Positions 1 to 8,466 of a stretch of DNA of 64,000 bases are shown one piece after another; position 1 is the stretch's first letter, and every line of letters starts with the position of its first letter. The stretch lies in contig NW_027182938.1 of NCBI RefSeq assembly GCF_041146395.1, forward strand, positions 374,412 to 438,411, given 5' to 3'. This stretch comes from Eulemur rufifrons (Eukaryota; Chordata; Mammalia; Primates; Lemuridae). A program made the position numbers and the translations under genes. The notes under the pieces were generated by a model. That model was given only the letters and a program-made list of their open reading frames with translations, did not search any database and was not told where the DNA came from.

Positions 1-107
1 CCCCCGGGTCTCCCGGGTCTCCCATCCAGGACCCGGCCGGGCCCGACCCTGCTTAGCTTCCCAGAGCAGACGGGATCGGGCGCCTTCGGGGCGGCGCGGC
101 CTTAGAC
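1..107 (-). pseudogene. 5S rRNA-like gene, module C, unit 1 (3' end cut)
   Basis: RNA start at 107; the last 11 RNA bases and the terminator lie left of the window. 17 mismatches to human 5S in positions 1-92, the closest of the three types. A 9-nt tandem duplication (GGGAGACCC twice) extends the C-box region. D box 128-140. Confidence 0.88.
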
Positions 108-672
108 TGAGGCGGGTGCCGTGGGACGCCCCAAGAGGCCCAGCGGCCAGGCGTCCCTCCCTGCCCAGTCGAGTCCCTCCCGCCCGACGCCCTGGCGCCC
201 TGGCGCTTCCCGAGATCCCCGTGTCCAGATCGGGGCGCGGGGAGGCGGGCGGGGGGCGGGGCTGAGGGCAGGGGGAGACCCACCGCCGGGTCTGGCGCGC
301 GGGCGCACACGCCCCCGTCCGCCACCGCCAACAGGGACGCACCGCGCCAGCGTCCCACGCCCCAGCGATCGGACCCGCGGACACGGACACGGGCGCGCAG
401 GGACAGCCTTCCCGGCGTGGCGACGGAGGGCCGGAGCCGGAGAGTGCGCGGGAGCCGGCCCTCCCCCGCGCCACGCCGGGGCACGGTGAAGAGGGGGTCG
501 GGGGCGGGGCCGGGACCAGGAGGCGGGGCCGTGGGCCCGGTCCCTCCCCGCAGGTCCCGAAGACGCGCGGCCCCCCTGCCTGGGGAGGACCGTTCTGCCC
601 CGATCCCCGTCGGGGCCGGGGGGTGGGCGGAGGAGCGGGGTGGCGGGAGGAGCCGGGGACGTCCCGGAGTAC

Positions 673-686
673 GGGGGGGGGGGGGG
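673..686 (+). repeat. G homopolymer in module C (unit 1 example)
   Basis: A run of 14 G at the same place in every unit, varying from 13 to 18: units 1-16 have 14, 15, 13, 14, 15, 16, 17, 16, 15, 18, 16, 18, 15, 18, 16, 16. It lies between a GGGACGTCCC-like site and the GGATCCCGCC stretch. Module A has only six G at the equivalent place, so the run grew in module C. It could form a G-quadruplex. Exact lengths may carry sequencing error. Confidence 0.9.
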
Positions 687-1099
687 CTGCGGAGAGCCAG
701 CGGCGCTTAGGGATCCCGCCACCCGGCTCCCTGTGGGCCCGGGTCTGGGGCCCACCCCCGGCAGCCTGCAGAAGGGCCGGGACGGCCCCGCCGCTCCCGC
801 TGCGGCTGCCGCTGCCGCCGCCTGGCGGTGGTGCCGCGGCGGGGGGAGGGGAGGAGGCGGCGGGGGCGGGGGCCGAGGCCGGGGGCGGGGCGGGGTGGCG
901 GGAGCCGGGGCCGGCCGGGAGGGCGGAGGGAGGGGGCTCCCCCTTCGCCACCCCCCGCCCCCCGACCCCCGCAGGCCGGCGGGCGGGACCAAAGAAGGGG
1001 CGAAAGCCTAGGGCACCCCACCCGGTAGGGAGGAAACTTAAAACCCCCATCGCTCTGTCGGCTGGGAGGGGAACCCTTCCACGCACGCTGCCCACGGGG

Positions 1100-1180
1100 C
1101 AGCTGGATTTATACAACCATTTGGAAAACAATTTAGCATAAAGGGATAAAAAAAAAAAAAAAAGAACAAAAAAAAAAAAA
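1100..1180 (+). mobile_element. L1-like 3' end fragment with A-rich tail (unit 1 example)
   Basis: The stretch 1108-1139 reads like the TACAACCAYTTTGGAAAACA region of mammalian L1 3' ends (recalled, not searched), followed after a few bases by A16, GAAC and a second A run, as a retroposed 3' end would be. It lies at the border between GC-rich module C and the core. The same piece recurs at 5341-5421, 9576-9656, 13814-13893 (one A shorter), 18050-18130, 22127-22207, 26371-26451, 30434-30514, 34499-34579, 38741-38821, 42818-42898, 47060-47140, 51137-51217, 55379-55459, 59456-59536 and 63698-63778. No target-site duplication seen. The homology is short, so this is a suggestion. Confidence 0.4.
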
Positions 1181-2157
1181 CCAGGGGCATGATGTAGGAA
1201 CAAGCCTATTCTCTGCGTGGCACGTACCATAGAGAAGAGAGGGCACGCGTGACCGGGAAACACCCGGGGCGGTACTCACGGGAGCCCCGTTTCCGTGGAC
1301 CCGGTGAAAGACGGTTCAGAGAGATTTCCACGTCTCCCTGCGGTGCCGGTCCACAGCAGCGCCGACGAACCGCAGCTTCGCGTGTGAGAGAGGATGCTTC
1401 TCCGGACCCAAGGTCTCCCCTGGAACACAAGTTCCCCAGAATGAAGCCAGAAGGGTTCCACGTATATGATAGAGCCCGTGAAAGGAACAGAACGTCTCCG
1501 TGAGAGAGTCACGTCCTAGGGAGCCAAAACTTTCAAAGGAAAAGCGAGGAAAAGGGTGACCGTCCACAGGGGATTTGTTTGGGAGAAGGGTTTTCTGGGT
1601 TCCAGGCCTTCAGGAACAGACACACAGCGGTGTCCAACCCGGGAATAAACTCCCACGTGTATAAGGTCGGCGGTGGAGGCTCGGTACAGTTCATTCTATT
1701 TAATAGAATCATCACAACGCTTATGCTCTAACATATCCACTTCCCAAGTTAAAAGTAAAAGAGAAAGAAACAGACTGTAAATTTCTAGTTGTCATAACCC
1801 CCTTTAAATTGGATCATGTCTTCATTCGGGGGAAATGATTATCTTGGGGATTCTGCGTCCATCTGTCTGGGAACACTGTCTAACTCTCCATGGATTTGGG
1901 CCGTCCTTGATGCTTCTGCCCAAGTTTTCCGTGTAAGTCGGCACCCGTTTCCCCTAGGTGCGACGTAGATCTTCTGCGACCTCGAATATGAATCCTTTGG
2001 AAAAGTTGCATTCGTTATCGTGTATTGGGCCTGAGCGTGTGCTGAATTTAGAGCCGGTCCGTCAGAAGTTGCGGAGGCCCGGCCCTGCCACAGCTGTCTG
2101 AGGGGCGACAGCCTCGGGGACTGAGCCTTGACATGTAAAAACCTGACCTCTCTCCAG
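1181..2157. repeat. Core segment, unit 1
   Basis: About 976 bp of roughly balanced composition between the A-rich tail and the GC-rich tail of the unit; 977 bp here because of one extra C near 1920. Clearly less CpG-dense than the modules. I do not recognise it: only short, low-quality open frames, no tRNA, snRNA or transposon motif seen. It contains a CACGTG-like site followed by TATAAGG (1656-1667) and the inverted repeat TTCTATTTAATAGAA (1694-1708). Confidence 0.9.
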
Positions 2158-2348
2158 GGTCCACGGGGCAGGGTCCGGGCCAGCCGGGGCGGTGGGGGCA
2201 GGCCCGGGGCGGGCCCGGAGGGCGGAGGGCCCCCCCTTCCCAGCCGAGGCGGGCGGCGGAGGAGGAGCCCGCCCCCCCACACACACACACGCCTTCTGGG
2301 CCTGGGGGTCGGGAGAGCCAAAGAGGCAAAGGAAAAAAAAACAAAAAA
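2158..2348. repeat. GC-rich tail before module A (unit 1 example; lost in short units)
   Basis: 191 bp from the end of the core to the 5S-like 3' end. It resembles the last part of module A (GGAGGGCGGAGGG, a C run, TTCCCAGCC, a CA tract, then AAAGAGGCAAAGGAAA and A runs), so it is the far end of an interrupted module C. In units 5, 10, 12 and 14 163 bp are missing (28 left); in units 7 and 8 177 bp are missing (14 left). Confidence 0.85.
2343..2348 (-). terminator. Pol III T-run terminator (module A, long-unit example)
   Basis: Six T on the minus strand directly after the GC that ends the 5S-like RNA, then G and a second, longer T run (about 2332-2341). Four or more T is the usual vertebrate Pol III stop. 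Module C has the same T6, module B has T4, and module A of short units has T5. Confidence 0.75.
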
Positions 2349-2457
2349 GCGTACGGCGGCCCCCGGGTCTCCCATCCAGGGCCCGGCCGGGACCGACCCT
2401 GCTTAGCTTCCCAGACCAGACGGGATCGGGCGCCTCCGGGGCGGCGCGGCCTTAGAC
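2349..2457 (-). pseudogene. 5S rRNA-like gene, module A, unit 1 (type copy)
   Basis: RNA sense runs from 2457 (position 1) to 2349. The first 92 positions align without gaps to human 5S rRNA with 19 mismatches by hand count (6, 11-13, 16, 20, 22, 24, 35, 42, 46, 66, 69, 72-74, 76, 77, 79). The A box (AAGCTAAGCAGGGTCGG, RNA 49-65, genomic 2393-2409) and C-box core (TGGATGGGAGACC, RNA 80-92, genomic 2366-2378) are unchanged; the segment between them and the 3' part of the C box (93-97) are altered. About 9 nt are missing between GAGACC and the 3' end. Helix I keeps most pairs but has mismatches at RNA 3 and 6. Pol III elements: D box 2478-2490 and T6 terminator 2343-2348. Mammalian 5S rRNA is essentially invariant, so this is a derived copy, perhaps still transcribed. 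In every module A copy below the same boxes lie at the same offsets. Confidence 0.92.
2366..2409 (-). promoter_or_regulatory. 5S internal control region (module A example)
   Basis: Covers A box (2393-2409), the intermediate element and the C-box core (2366-2378) of a type 1 Pol III promoter, the sites recognised by TFIIIA and TFIIIC in 5S genes. A box and C-box core match human 5S exactly. The intermediate element (RNA 67-72) has changes at 69 and 72 and is flanked by one at 66. In module C copies a second partial C box follows through the 9-nt duplication. Confidence 0.8.
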
Positions 2458-2477
2458 TGAGGCGGGAGCTCCCGGAG

Positions 2478-2490
2478 GCCCCAAGAGGCC
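2478..2490 (-). promoter_or_regulatory. 5S-type upstream D box (module A example)
   Basis: On the minus strand this reads GGCCTCTTGGGGC and lies at -33 to -21 from the 5S-like RNA start at 2457. The mammalian 5S D box, as I remember it, is GGCTCTTGGGGC at about -33 to -22, so sequence and distance both fit apart from one extra C. In modules B and C the box is the same (examples 3806-3818 and 4368-4380) although the sequence between it and the RNA start differs from module A. Confidence 0.8.
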
Positions 2491-2951
2491 CAGCGGCCAG
2501 GCGTCCCTCCCTGCCCAGTCCAGTGCCTCCCGCCCGCCGCCCTGGCGCTTCGCCAGACCCCCTGTCCAGATCGGGGCGGGGGGGGCTGGGGGGCGAAGGT
2601 GGGCGGGGACCAGGGCAAGGAGAGACTGACGGGTCTGGCGGTCGGTCGGGCGCACACGGCCCCCTCCCCCACCGAAAACAGGGACGCACCGCACCAGCGT
2701 CCCACGCCCCAGCGATCGGACCCACGGACACGGACACGGGCGCGCAGGGACAGCCTTCCAGGCGTGGGGAGGGCGGGACGGAGCCGGAGAGTGCGCGGGA
2801 GCCGGCCCTCCCCCGCGCCAGGCCAGGGCACGGTGGGCAGGGGCTCGGGGGCGGGGCCGGGACCAGGAGGCGGGGCCGGGAGGTCCGGAAGACGCGCGGC
2901 CCCCCTGCCTGGGGAGGACCGTTCTGCCCCGATCCCCGATCCCCGTCGGGG

Positions 2952-3313
2952 CACGCGGGTGGCAGCGGCACCCGCGGGGTCCCGGTGCCGGCCGGCCCGT
3001 CGCTTGGTCGGGCGGCCGGCGGGTCGTTGGGGTCCGGGAGCGCGCGCTCCCCGCTGTTCCCTGGTTTCCCGTGGCACGTCCTCTCTGTCTGCCCGGGTGG
3101 CCGTGGCCGGCGACCTGCCGTGTGCGGCGCGGTGCGGTGCGCCTGTGTGTCCCTCGGGAGCCCCCCCGCCTCCCCGGGAGAGGAGCCCCGCCCAGCGTGA
3201 GTCCCGGGCCGGAGGCCCCGGTGTGCGGGGGCGGAGAGGAAGTCCACGGTGGGCTGGGGGTCGGGGGCCCAGGGGACGGTTTTCTTCCGCGGGCTGGCCC
3301 CCCGCCCGCCGAA
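2952..3313. repeat. Module A-specific GC-rich block (unit 1 example)
   Basis: About 362 bp between a shared CCCCGTCGGGG and a shared GGGGACGTCCCGG that are almost adjacent in module C and absent from module B. It is CpG-dense, contains a BssHII-like GCGCGC palindrome, and has no 5S similarity or coding signal I can see. It recurs in all 15 A modules. Either it was gained by A or lost by C. Confidence 0.75.
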
Positions 3314-3600
3314 GGGGACGTCCCGGAGTACGGGGGGCCGGGGAGAGCCAGCAGCGCTTAGGGATCCCGCCACCCGGTCCGCTGTGGGCCCGGGTCTGGG
3401 GCCCCCCCGGCTGCCGGCAGAAGGGCTGGGATGGCCCCGCCGCTCCCGCTCCCGCTGCCGCCGCCTGGCGGTGCTGCAGGGGAAGAGGCGCCGGGGGCCG
3501 GGGCCGGGCCGGGGGAGGAGCGGGGTGGCGGGAGCCGGGGACGTTTCGGAGGGCGGAGGGGCCCCCCCTTCCCAGCCTAGGCGGGCGGAGGAGGGGGAGA

Positions 3601-3622
3601 CCCCCCACACACACACACACAT
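3601..3622. repeat. C-run plus CA microsatellite (module A tail, unit 1 example)
   Basis: A run of C followed by about eight CA, beside the module B 5S-like 3' flank. Length varies among units: C5 in units 2, 4 and 13, C7 in several, about C10 in units 6, 8 and 15. A similar tract sits in the tail before module A of long units (2272-2290). Confidence 0.85.
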
Positions 3623-3677
3623 TCCGGGCCAGGGGGGGTCGGGACAGCAAAAGAGGCAAAGGAAAAAGAAAACAAAA

Positions 3678-3785
3678 GCGTACGGCGGCCCCCGGTCTCC
3701 CATCCAGGGCCTGGCCGGGCCCGACCCTGCTTAGCTTCCCAGAGCAGACGGGATCGGGCGCCTCAGGGGCGGCGCGGCCTTAGAC
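3678..3785 (-). pseudogene. 5S rRNA-like gene, module B, unit 1 (type copy)
   Basis: 108 nt, RNA start at 3785. 18 mismatches to human 5S in positions 1-92; A-box (3721-3737) and C-box core (3694-3706) unchanged. Differs from module A by TG for GG at RNA 21-22, C at 42, G kept at 66, A kept at 74, and one C fewer after GAGACC. D box 3806-3818. The terminator is only T4 (3674-3677), followed by G and more T. Its GC-rich 5' flank is the shortest of the three modules. Confidence 0.92.
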
Positions 3786-4229
3786 TGAGGCGGGTGCCGT
3801 GGGACGCCCCAAGAGGCCCAGCGGCCAGGCGTCCTTCCCTGCCCAGTCGAGTCCCTCCCGCCCGCCGCCCTGGCGCCCTGGCGCTTCCCGAGACCCCCGT
3901 GTCCAGCTCGGGGCGCGGGGAGGCGGGCGGGGGGCGGGGCTGAGGGCAGGGGGAGACCGACGGGTCTGGCGCGCGGGCGCACACGCCCCCCTCCGTCACC
4001 GCCAACACGGACGCACCGCGCCAGCGTCCCACGCCCCCACGAGCAGACCCACGGACAGGGACACGGGCGCGCAGGGACAGACTTCCCGGCGTGGGGACGG
4101 AGGGCCAGAGCTGGAGAGTGCGCGGGTGCGGGCTCTCCCCCGCGCCACGCCGGTGACACACACAGGCACACAGCTTCCAGGCCAGGGGGCGGGGCAGCAA
4201 AAGAGGCAAAGGACAAAAAAAACAAAAAA

Positions 4230-4347
4230 GCGTACGGCGGCCCCCGGGTCTCCCGGGTCTCCCATCCAGGACCCGGCCGGGCCCGACCCTGCTTAGCTTC
4301 CCAGAGCAGACGGGATCGGGCGCCTTCGGGGCGGCGCGGCCTTAGAC
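4230..4347 (-). pseudogene. 5S rRNA-like gene, module C, unit 2 (type copy)
   Basis: 118 nt, RNA start at 4347. Identical in design to module A but with C at RNA 42, G kept at 66, A kept at 22, T at 77, and the 9-nt duplication of GGGAGACCC directly after the first C-box core. A box 4283-4299, D box 4368-4380, T6 terminator 4224-4229 with a second T run behind it. Confidence 0.92.
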
Positions 4348-5421
4348 TGAGGCGGGTGCCGTGGGACGCCCCAAGAGGCCCAGCGGCCAGGCGTCCCTCC
4401 CTGCCCAGTCGAGTCCCTCCCGCCCGACGCCCTGGCGCCCTGGCGCTTCCCGAGATCCCCGTGTCCAGATCGGGGCGCGGGGAGGCGGGCGGGGGGCGGG
4501 GCTGAGGGCAGGGGGAGACCCACCGCCGGGTCTGGCGCGCGGGCGCACACGCCCCCGTCCGCCACCGCCAACAGGGACGCACCGCGCCAGCGTCCCACGC
4601 CCCAGCGATCGGACCCGCGGACACGGACACGGGCGCGCAGGGACAGCCTTCCCGGCGTGGCGACGGAGGGCCGGAGCCGGAGAGTGCGCGGGAGCCGGCC
4701 CTCCCCCGCGCCACGCCGGGGCACGGTGAGGAGGGGGTCGGGGGCGGGGCCGGGACCAGGAGGCGGGGCCGTGGGCCCGGTCCCTCCCCGCAGGTCCCGA
4801 AGACGCGCGGCCCCCCTGCCTGGGGAGGACCGTTCTGCCCCGATCCCCGTCGGGGCCGGGGGGTGGGCGGAGGAGCGGGGTGGCGGGAGGAGCCGGGGAC
4901 GTCCCGGAGTACGGGGGGGGGGGGGGGCTGCGGAGAGCCAGCGGCGCTTAGGGATCCCGCCACCCGGCTCCCTGTGGGCCCGGGTCTGGGGCCCACCCCC
5001 GGCAGCCTGCAGAAGGGCCGGGACGGCCCCGCCGCTCCCGCTGCGGCTGCCGCTGCCGCCGCCTGGCGGTGGTGCCGCGGCGGGGGGAGGGGAGGAGGCG
5101 GCGGGGGCGGGGGCCGAGGCCGGGGGCGGGGCGGGGTGGCGGGAGCCGGGGCCGGCCGGGAGGGCGGAGGGAGGGGGCTCCCCCTTCGCCACCCCCCGCC
5201 CCCCGACCCCCGCAGGCCGGCGGGCGGGACCAAAGAAGGGGCGAAAGCCTAGGGCACCCCACCCGGTAGGGAGGAAACTTAAAACCCCCATCGCTCTGTC
5301 GGCTGGGAGGGGAACCCTTCCACGCACGCTGCCCACGGGGCAGCTGGATTTATACAACCATTTGGAAAACAATTTAGCATAAAGGGATAAAAAAAAAAAA
5401 AAAAGAACAAAAAAAAAAAAA

Positions 5422-6397
5422 CCAGGGGCATGATGTAGGAACAAGCCTATTCTCTGCGTGGCACGTACCATAGAGAAGAGAGGGCACGCGTGACCGGGAA
5501 ACACCCGGGGCGGTACTCACGGGAGCCCCGTTTCCGTGGACCCGGTGAAAGACGGTTCAGAGAGATTTCCACGTCTCCCTGCGGTGCCGGTCCACAGCAG
5601 CGCCGACGAACCGCAGCTTCGCGTGTGAGAGAGGATGCTTCTCCGGACCCAAGGTCTCCCCTGGAACACAAGTTCCCCAGAATGAAGCCAGAAGGGTTCC
5701 ACGTATATGATAGAGCCCGTGAAAGGAACAGAACGTCTCCGTGAGAGAGTCACGTCCTAGGGAGCCAAAACTTTCAAAGGAAAAGCGAGGAAAAGGGTGA
5801 CCGTCCACAGGGGATTTGTTTGGGAGAAGGGTTTTCTGGGTTCCAGGCCTTCAGGAACAGACACACAGCGGTGTCCAACCCGGGAATAAACTCCCACGTG
5901 TATAAGGTCGGCGGTGGAGGCTCGGTACAGTTCATTCTATTTAATAGAATCATCACAACGCTTATGCTCTAACATATCCACTTCCCAAGTTAAAAGTAAA
6001 AGAGAAAGAAACAGACTGTAAATTTCTAGTTGTCATAACCCCCTTTAAATTGGATCATGTCTTCATTCGGGGGAAATGATTATCTTGGGGATTCTGCGTC
6101 CATCTGTCTGGGAACACTGTCTAACTCTCCATGGATTTGGGCCGTCCTTGATGCTTCTGCCAAGTTTTCCGTGTAAGTCGGCACCCGTTTCCCCTAGGTG
6201 CGACGTAGATCTTCTGCGACCTCGAATATGAATCCTTTGGAAAAGTTGCATTCGTTATCGTGTATTGGGCCTGAGCGTGTGCTGAATTTAGAGCCGGTCC
6301 GTCAGAAGTTGCGGAGGCCCGGCCCTGCCACAGCTGTCTGAGGGGCGACAGCCTCGGGGACTGAGCCTTGACATGTAAAAACCTGACCTCTCTCCAG
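5422..6397. repeat. Core segment, unit 2
   Basis: 976 bp, the common form of the core with GAGCGTG near 6274. Confidence 0.9.
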
Positions 6398-6588
6398 GGT
6401 CCACGGGGCAGGGTCCGGGCCAGCCGGGGCGGTGGGGGCAGGCCCGGGGCGGGCCCGGAGGGCGGAGGGCCCCCCCTTCCCAGCCGAGGCGGGCGGCGGA
6501 GGAGGAGCCCGCCCCCCCACACACACACACGCCTTCTGGGCCTGGGGGTCGGGAGAGCCAAAGAGGCAAAGGAAAAAAAAACAAAAAA

Positions 6589-6697
6589 GCGTACGGCGGC
6601 CCCCGGGTCTCCCATCCAGGGCCCGGCCGGGACCGACCCTGCTTAGCTTCCCAGACCAGACGGGATCGGGCGCCTCCGGGGCGGCGCGGCCTTAGAC
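6589..6697 (-). pseudogene. 5S rRNA-like gene, module A, unit 2
   Basis: D box 6718-6730, T6 terminator 6583-6588. Confidence 0.92.
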
Positions 6698-7914
6698 TGA
6701 GGCGGGAGCTCCCGGAGGCCCCAAGAGGCCCAGCGGCCAGGCGTCCCTCCCTGCCCAGTCCAGTGCCTCCCGCCCGCCGCCCTGGCGCTTCGCCAGACCC
6801 CCTGTCCAGATCGGGGCGGGGGGGGCTGGGGGGCGAAGGTGGGCGGGGACCAGGGCAAGGAGAGACTGACGGGTCTGGCGGTCGGTCGGGCGCACACGGC
6901 CCCCTCCCCCACCGAAAACAGGGACGCACCGCACCAGCGTCCCACGCCCCAGCGATCGGACCCACGGACACGGACACGGGCGCGCAGGGACAGCCTTCCA
7001 GGCGTGGGGAGGGCGGGACGGAGCCGGAGAGTGCGCGGGAGCCGGCCCTCCCCCGCGCCAGGCCAGGGCACGGTGGGCAGGGGCTCGGGGGCGGGGCCGG
7101 GACCAGGAGGCGGGGCCGGGAGGTCCGGAAGACGCGCGGCCCCCCTGCCTGGGGAGGACCGTTCTGCCCCGATCCCCGATCCCCGTCGGGGCACGCGGGT
7201 GGCAGCGGCACCCGCGGGGTCCCGGTGCCGGCCGGCCCGTCGCTTGGTCGGGCGGCCGGCGGGTCGTTGGGGTCCGGGAGCGCGCGCTCCCCGCTGTTCC
7301 CTGGTTTCCCGTGGCACGTCCTCTCTGTCTGCCCGGGTGGCCGTGGCCGGCGACCTGCCGTGTGCGGCGCGGTGCGGTGCGCCTGTGTGTCCCTCGGGAG
7401 CCCCCCCGCCCCCCCGGGAGAGGAGCCCCGCCCAGCGTGAGTCCCGGGCCGGAGGCCCCGGTGTGCGGGGGCGGAGAGGAAGTCCACGGTGGGCTGGGGG
7501 TCGGGGGCCCAGGGGACGGTTTTCTTCCGCGGGCTGGCCCCCGCCCGCCGAAGGGGACGTCCCGGAGTACGGGGGGCCGGGGAGAGCCGGCAGCGCTTAG
7601 GGATCCCGCCACCCGGTCCGCTGTGGGCCCGGGTCTGGGGCCCCCCCGGCTGCCGGCAGAAGGGCTGGGATGGCCCCGCCGCTCCCGCTCCCGCTGCCGC
7701 CGCCTGGTGGTGCTGCAGGGGAAGAGGCGCCGGGGACGGGGGCCGGGCCGGGGGAGGAGCGGGGTGGCGGGAGCCGGGGACGTTTCGGAGGGCGGAGGGG
7801 CCCCCCCTTCCCAGCCTAGGCGGGCGGAGGAGGGGGAGACCCCCACACACACACACACATTCCGGGCCGGGGGGGTCGGGACAGCAAAAGAGGCAAAGGA
7901 AAAAGAAAACAAAA

Positions 7915-8022
7915 GCGTACGGCGGCCCCCGGTCTCCCATCCAGGGCCTGGCCGGGCCCGACCCTGCTTAGCTTCCCAGAGCAGACGGGATCGGGCGCCT
8001 CAGGGGCGGCGCGGCCTTAGAC
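7915..8022 (-). pseudogene. 5S rRNA-like gene, module B, unit 2
   Basis: D box 8043-8055, T4 terminator 7911-7914. It lies just left-to-right after the beta block but its own sequence matches the other B copies. Confidence 0.92.
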
Positions 8023-8466
8023 TGAGGCGGGTGCCGTGGGACGCCCCAAGAGGCCCAGCGGCCAGGCGTCCTTCCCTGCCCAGTCGAGTCCCTCCCGCCC
8101 GCCGCCCTGGCGCCCTGGCGCTTCCCGAGACCCCCGTGTCCAGCTCGGGGCGCGGGGAGGCGGGCGGGGGGCGGGGCTGAGGGCAGGGGGAGACCGACGG
8201 GTCTGGCGCGCGGGCGCACACGCCCCCCTCCGTCACCGCCAACACGGACGCACCGCGCCAGCGTCCCACGCCCCCACGAGCAGACCCACGGACAGGGACA
8301 CGGGCGCGCAGGGACAGACTTCCCGGCGTGGGGACGGAGGGCCAGAGCTGGAGAGTGCGCGGGTGCGGGCTCTCCCCCGCGCCACGCCGGTGACACACAC
8401 AGGCACACAGCTTCCAGGCCAGGGGGCGGGGCAGCAAAAGAGGCAAAGGACAAAAAAAACAAAAAA

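Larger units (their letters stand above)
1..4229. repeat. Macrosatellite unit 1 (long, type alpha; left edge cut)
   Basis: First of 16 tandem units. I place the unit start at the first base of the module C 5S-like copy; here the first 11 bases of that copy lie outside the window. Order: module C (1 to about 1099), L1-like end and A-rich tail (1100-1180), core (1181-2157), GC-rich tail (2158-2348), module A (2349-3677), module B (3678-4229). Private variants: A at 490 where all other units have G, and an extra C near 1920 in the core. G run 14 bases. The base before the ATCG near 1050 is A. The modules are extremely CpG-rich with many GC boxes; the core is not. Confidence 0.97.
4230..8466. repeat. 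Macrosatellite unit 2 (long, type beta)
   Basis: 4,237 bp. Type beta: several differences from the other units are clustered between 7411 and about 7875 (C at 7411, one C fewer near 7541, G at 7589, a TGGTGG in place of TGGCGG near 7707, and changes near 7735 and in the CA tract). Unit 4 has the same set. Outside this block the unit is nearly identical to unit 1. G run 15 bases. Confidence 0.97.

Noticed and set aside
1206..2039. Short open frames of 60-84 codons in the core
   Set aside because: No recognisable domain, no supporting start or splice context, and single-base indels in units 1, 12 and 15 shift or break some of them. Identity between units reflects homogenisation of DNA, not protein constraint.
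2349..2457. Functional 5S rRNA genes
   Set aside because: Mammalian 5S rRNA is essentially invariant. These copies have 17-19 changes in 92 positions, helix I mismatches and a 3' deletion, so I call them 5S-derived.
3190..3205. Possible splice donor (GTGAGT) near a CpG island, suggesting a spliced RNA
   Set aside because: A lone six-base match with no matching acceptor or exon structure is not enough support.
2952..3313. Resemblance of the module A-specific block to 45S rDNA transcribed spacer
   Set aside because: Similarity is in style (GC-rich, TCG and GGCC repeats) only; I could not find an extended match from memory.
4177..4196. CTCF-like site (CCAGGGGGCGG) in the tail of module B, as in DXZ4-type arrays
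   Set aside because: Only the right half of the consensus fits; the left part does not. In DNA this GC-rich such partial matches are expected by chance.
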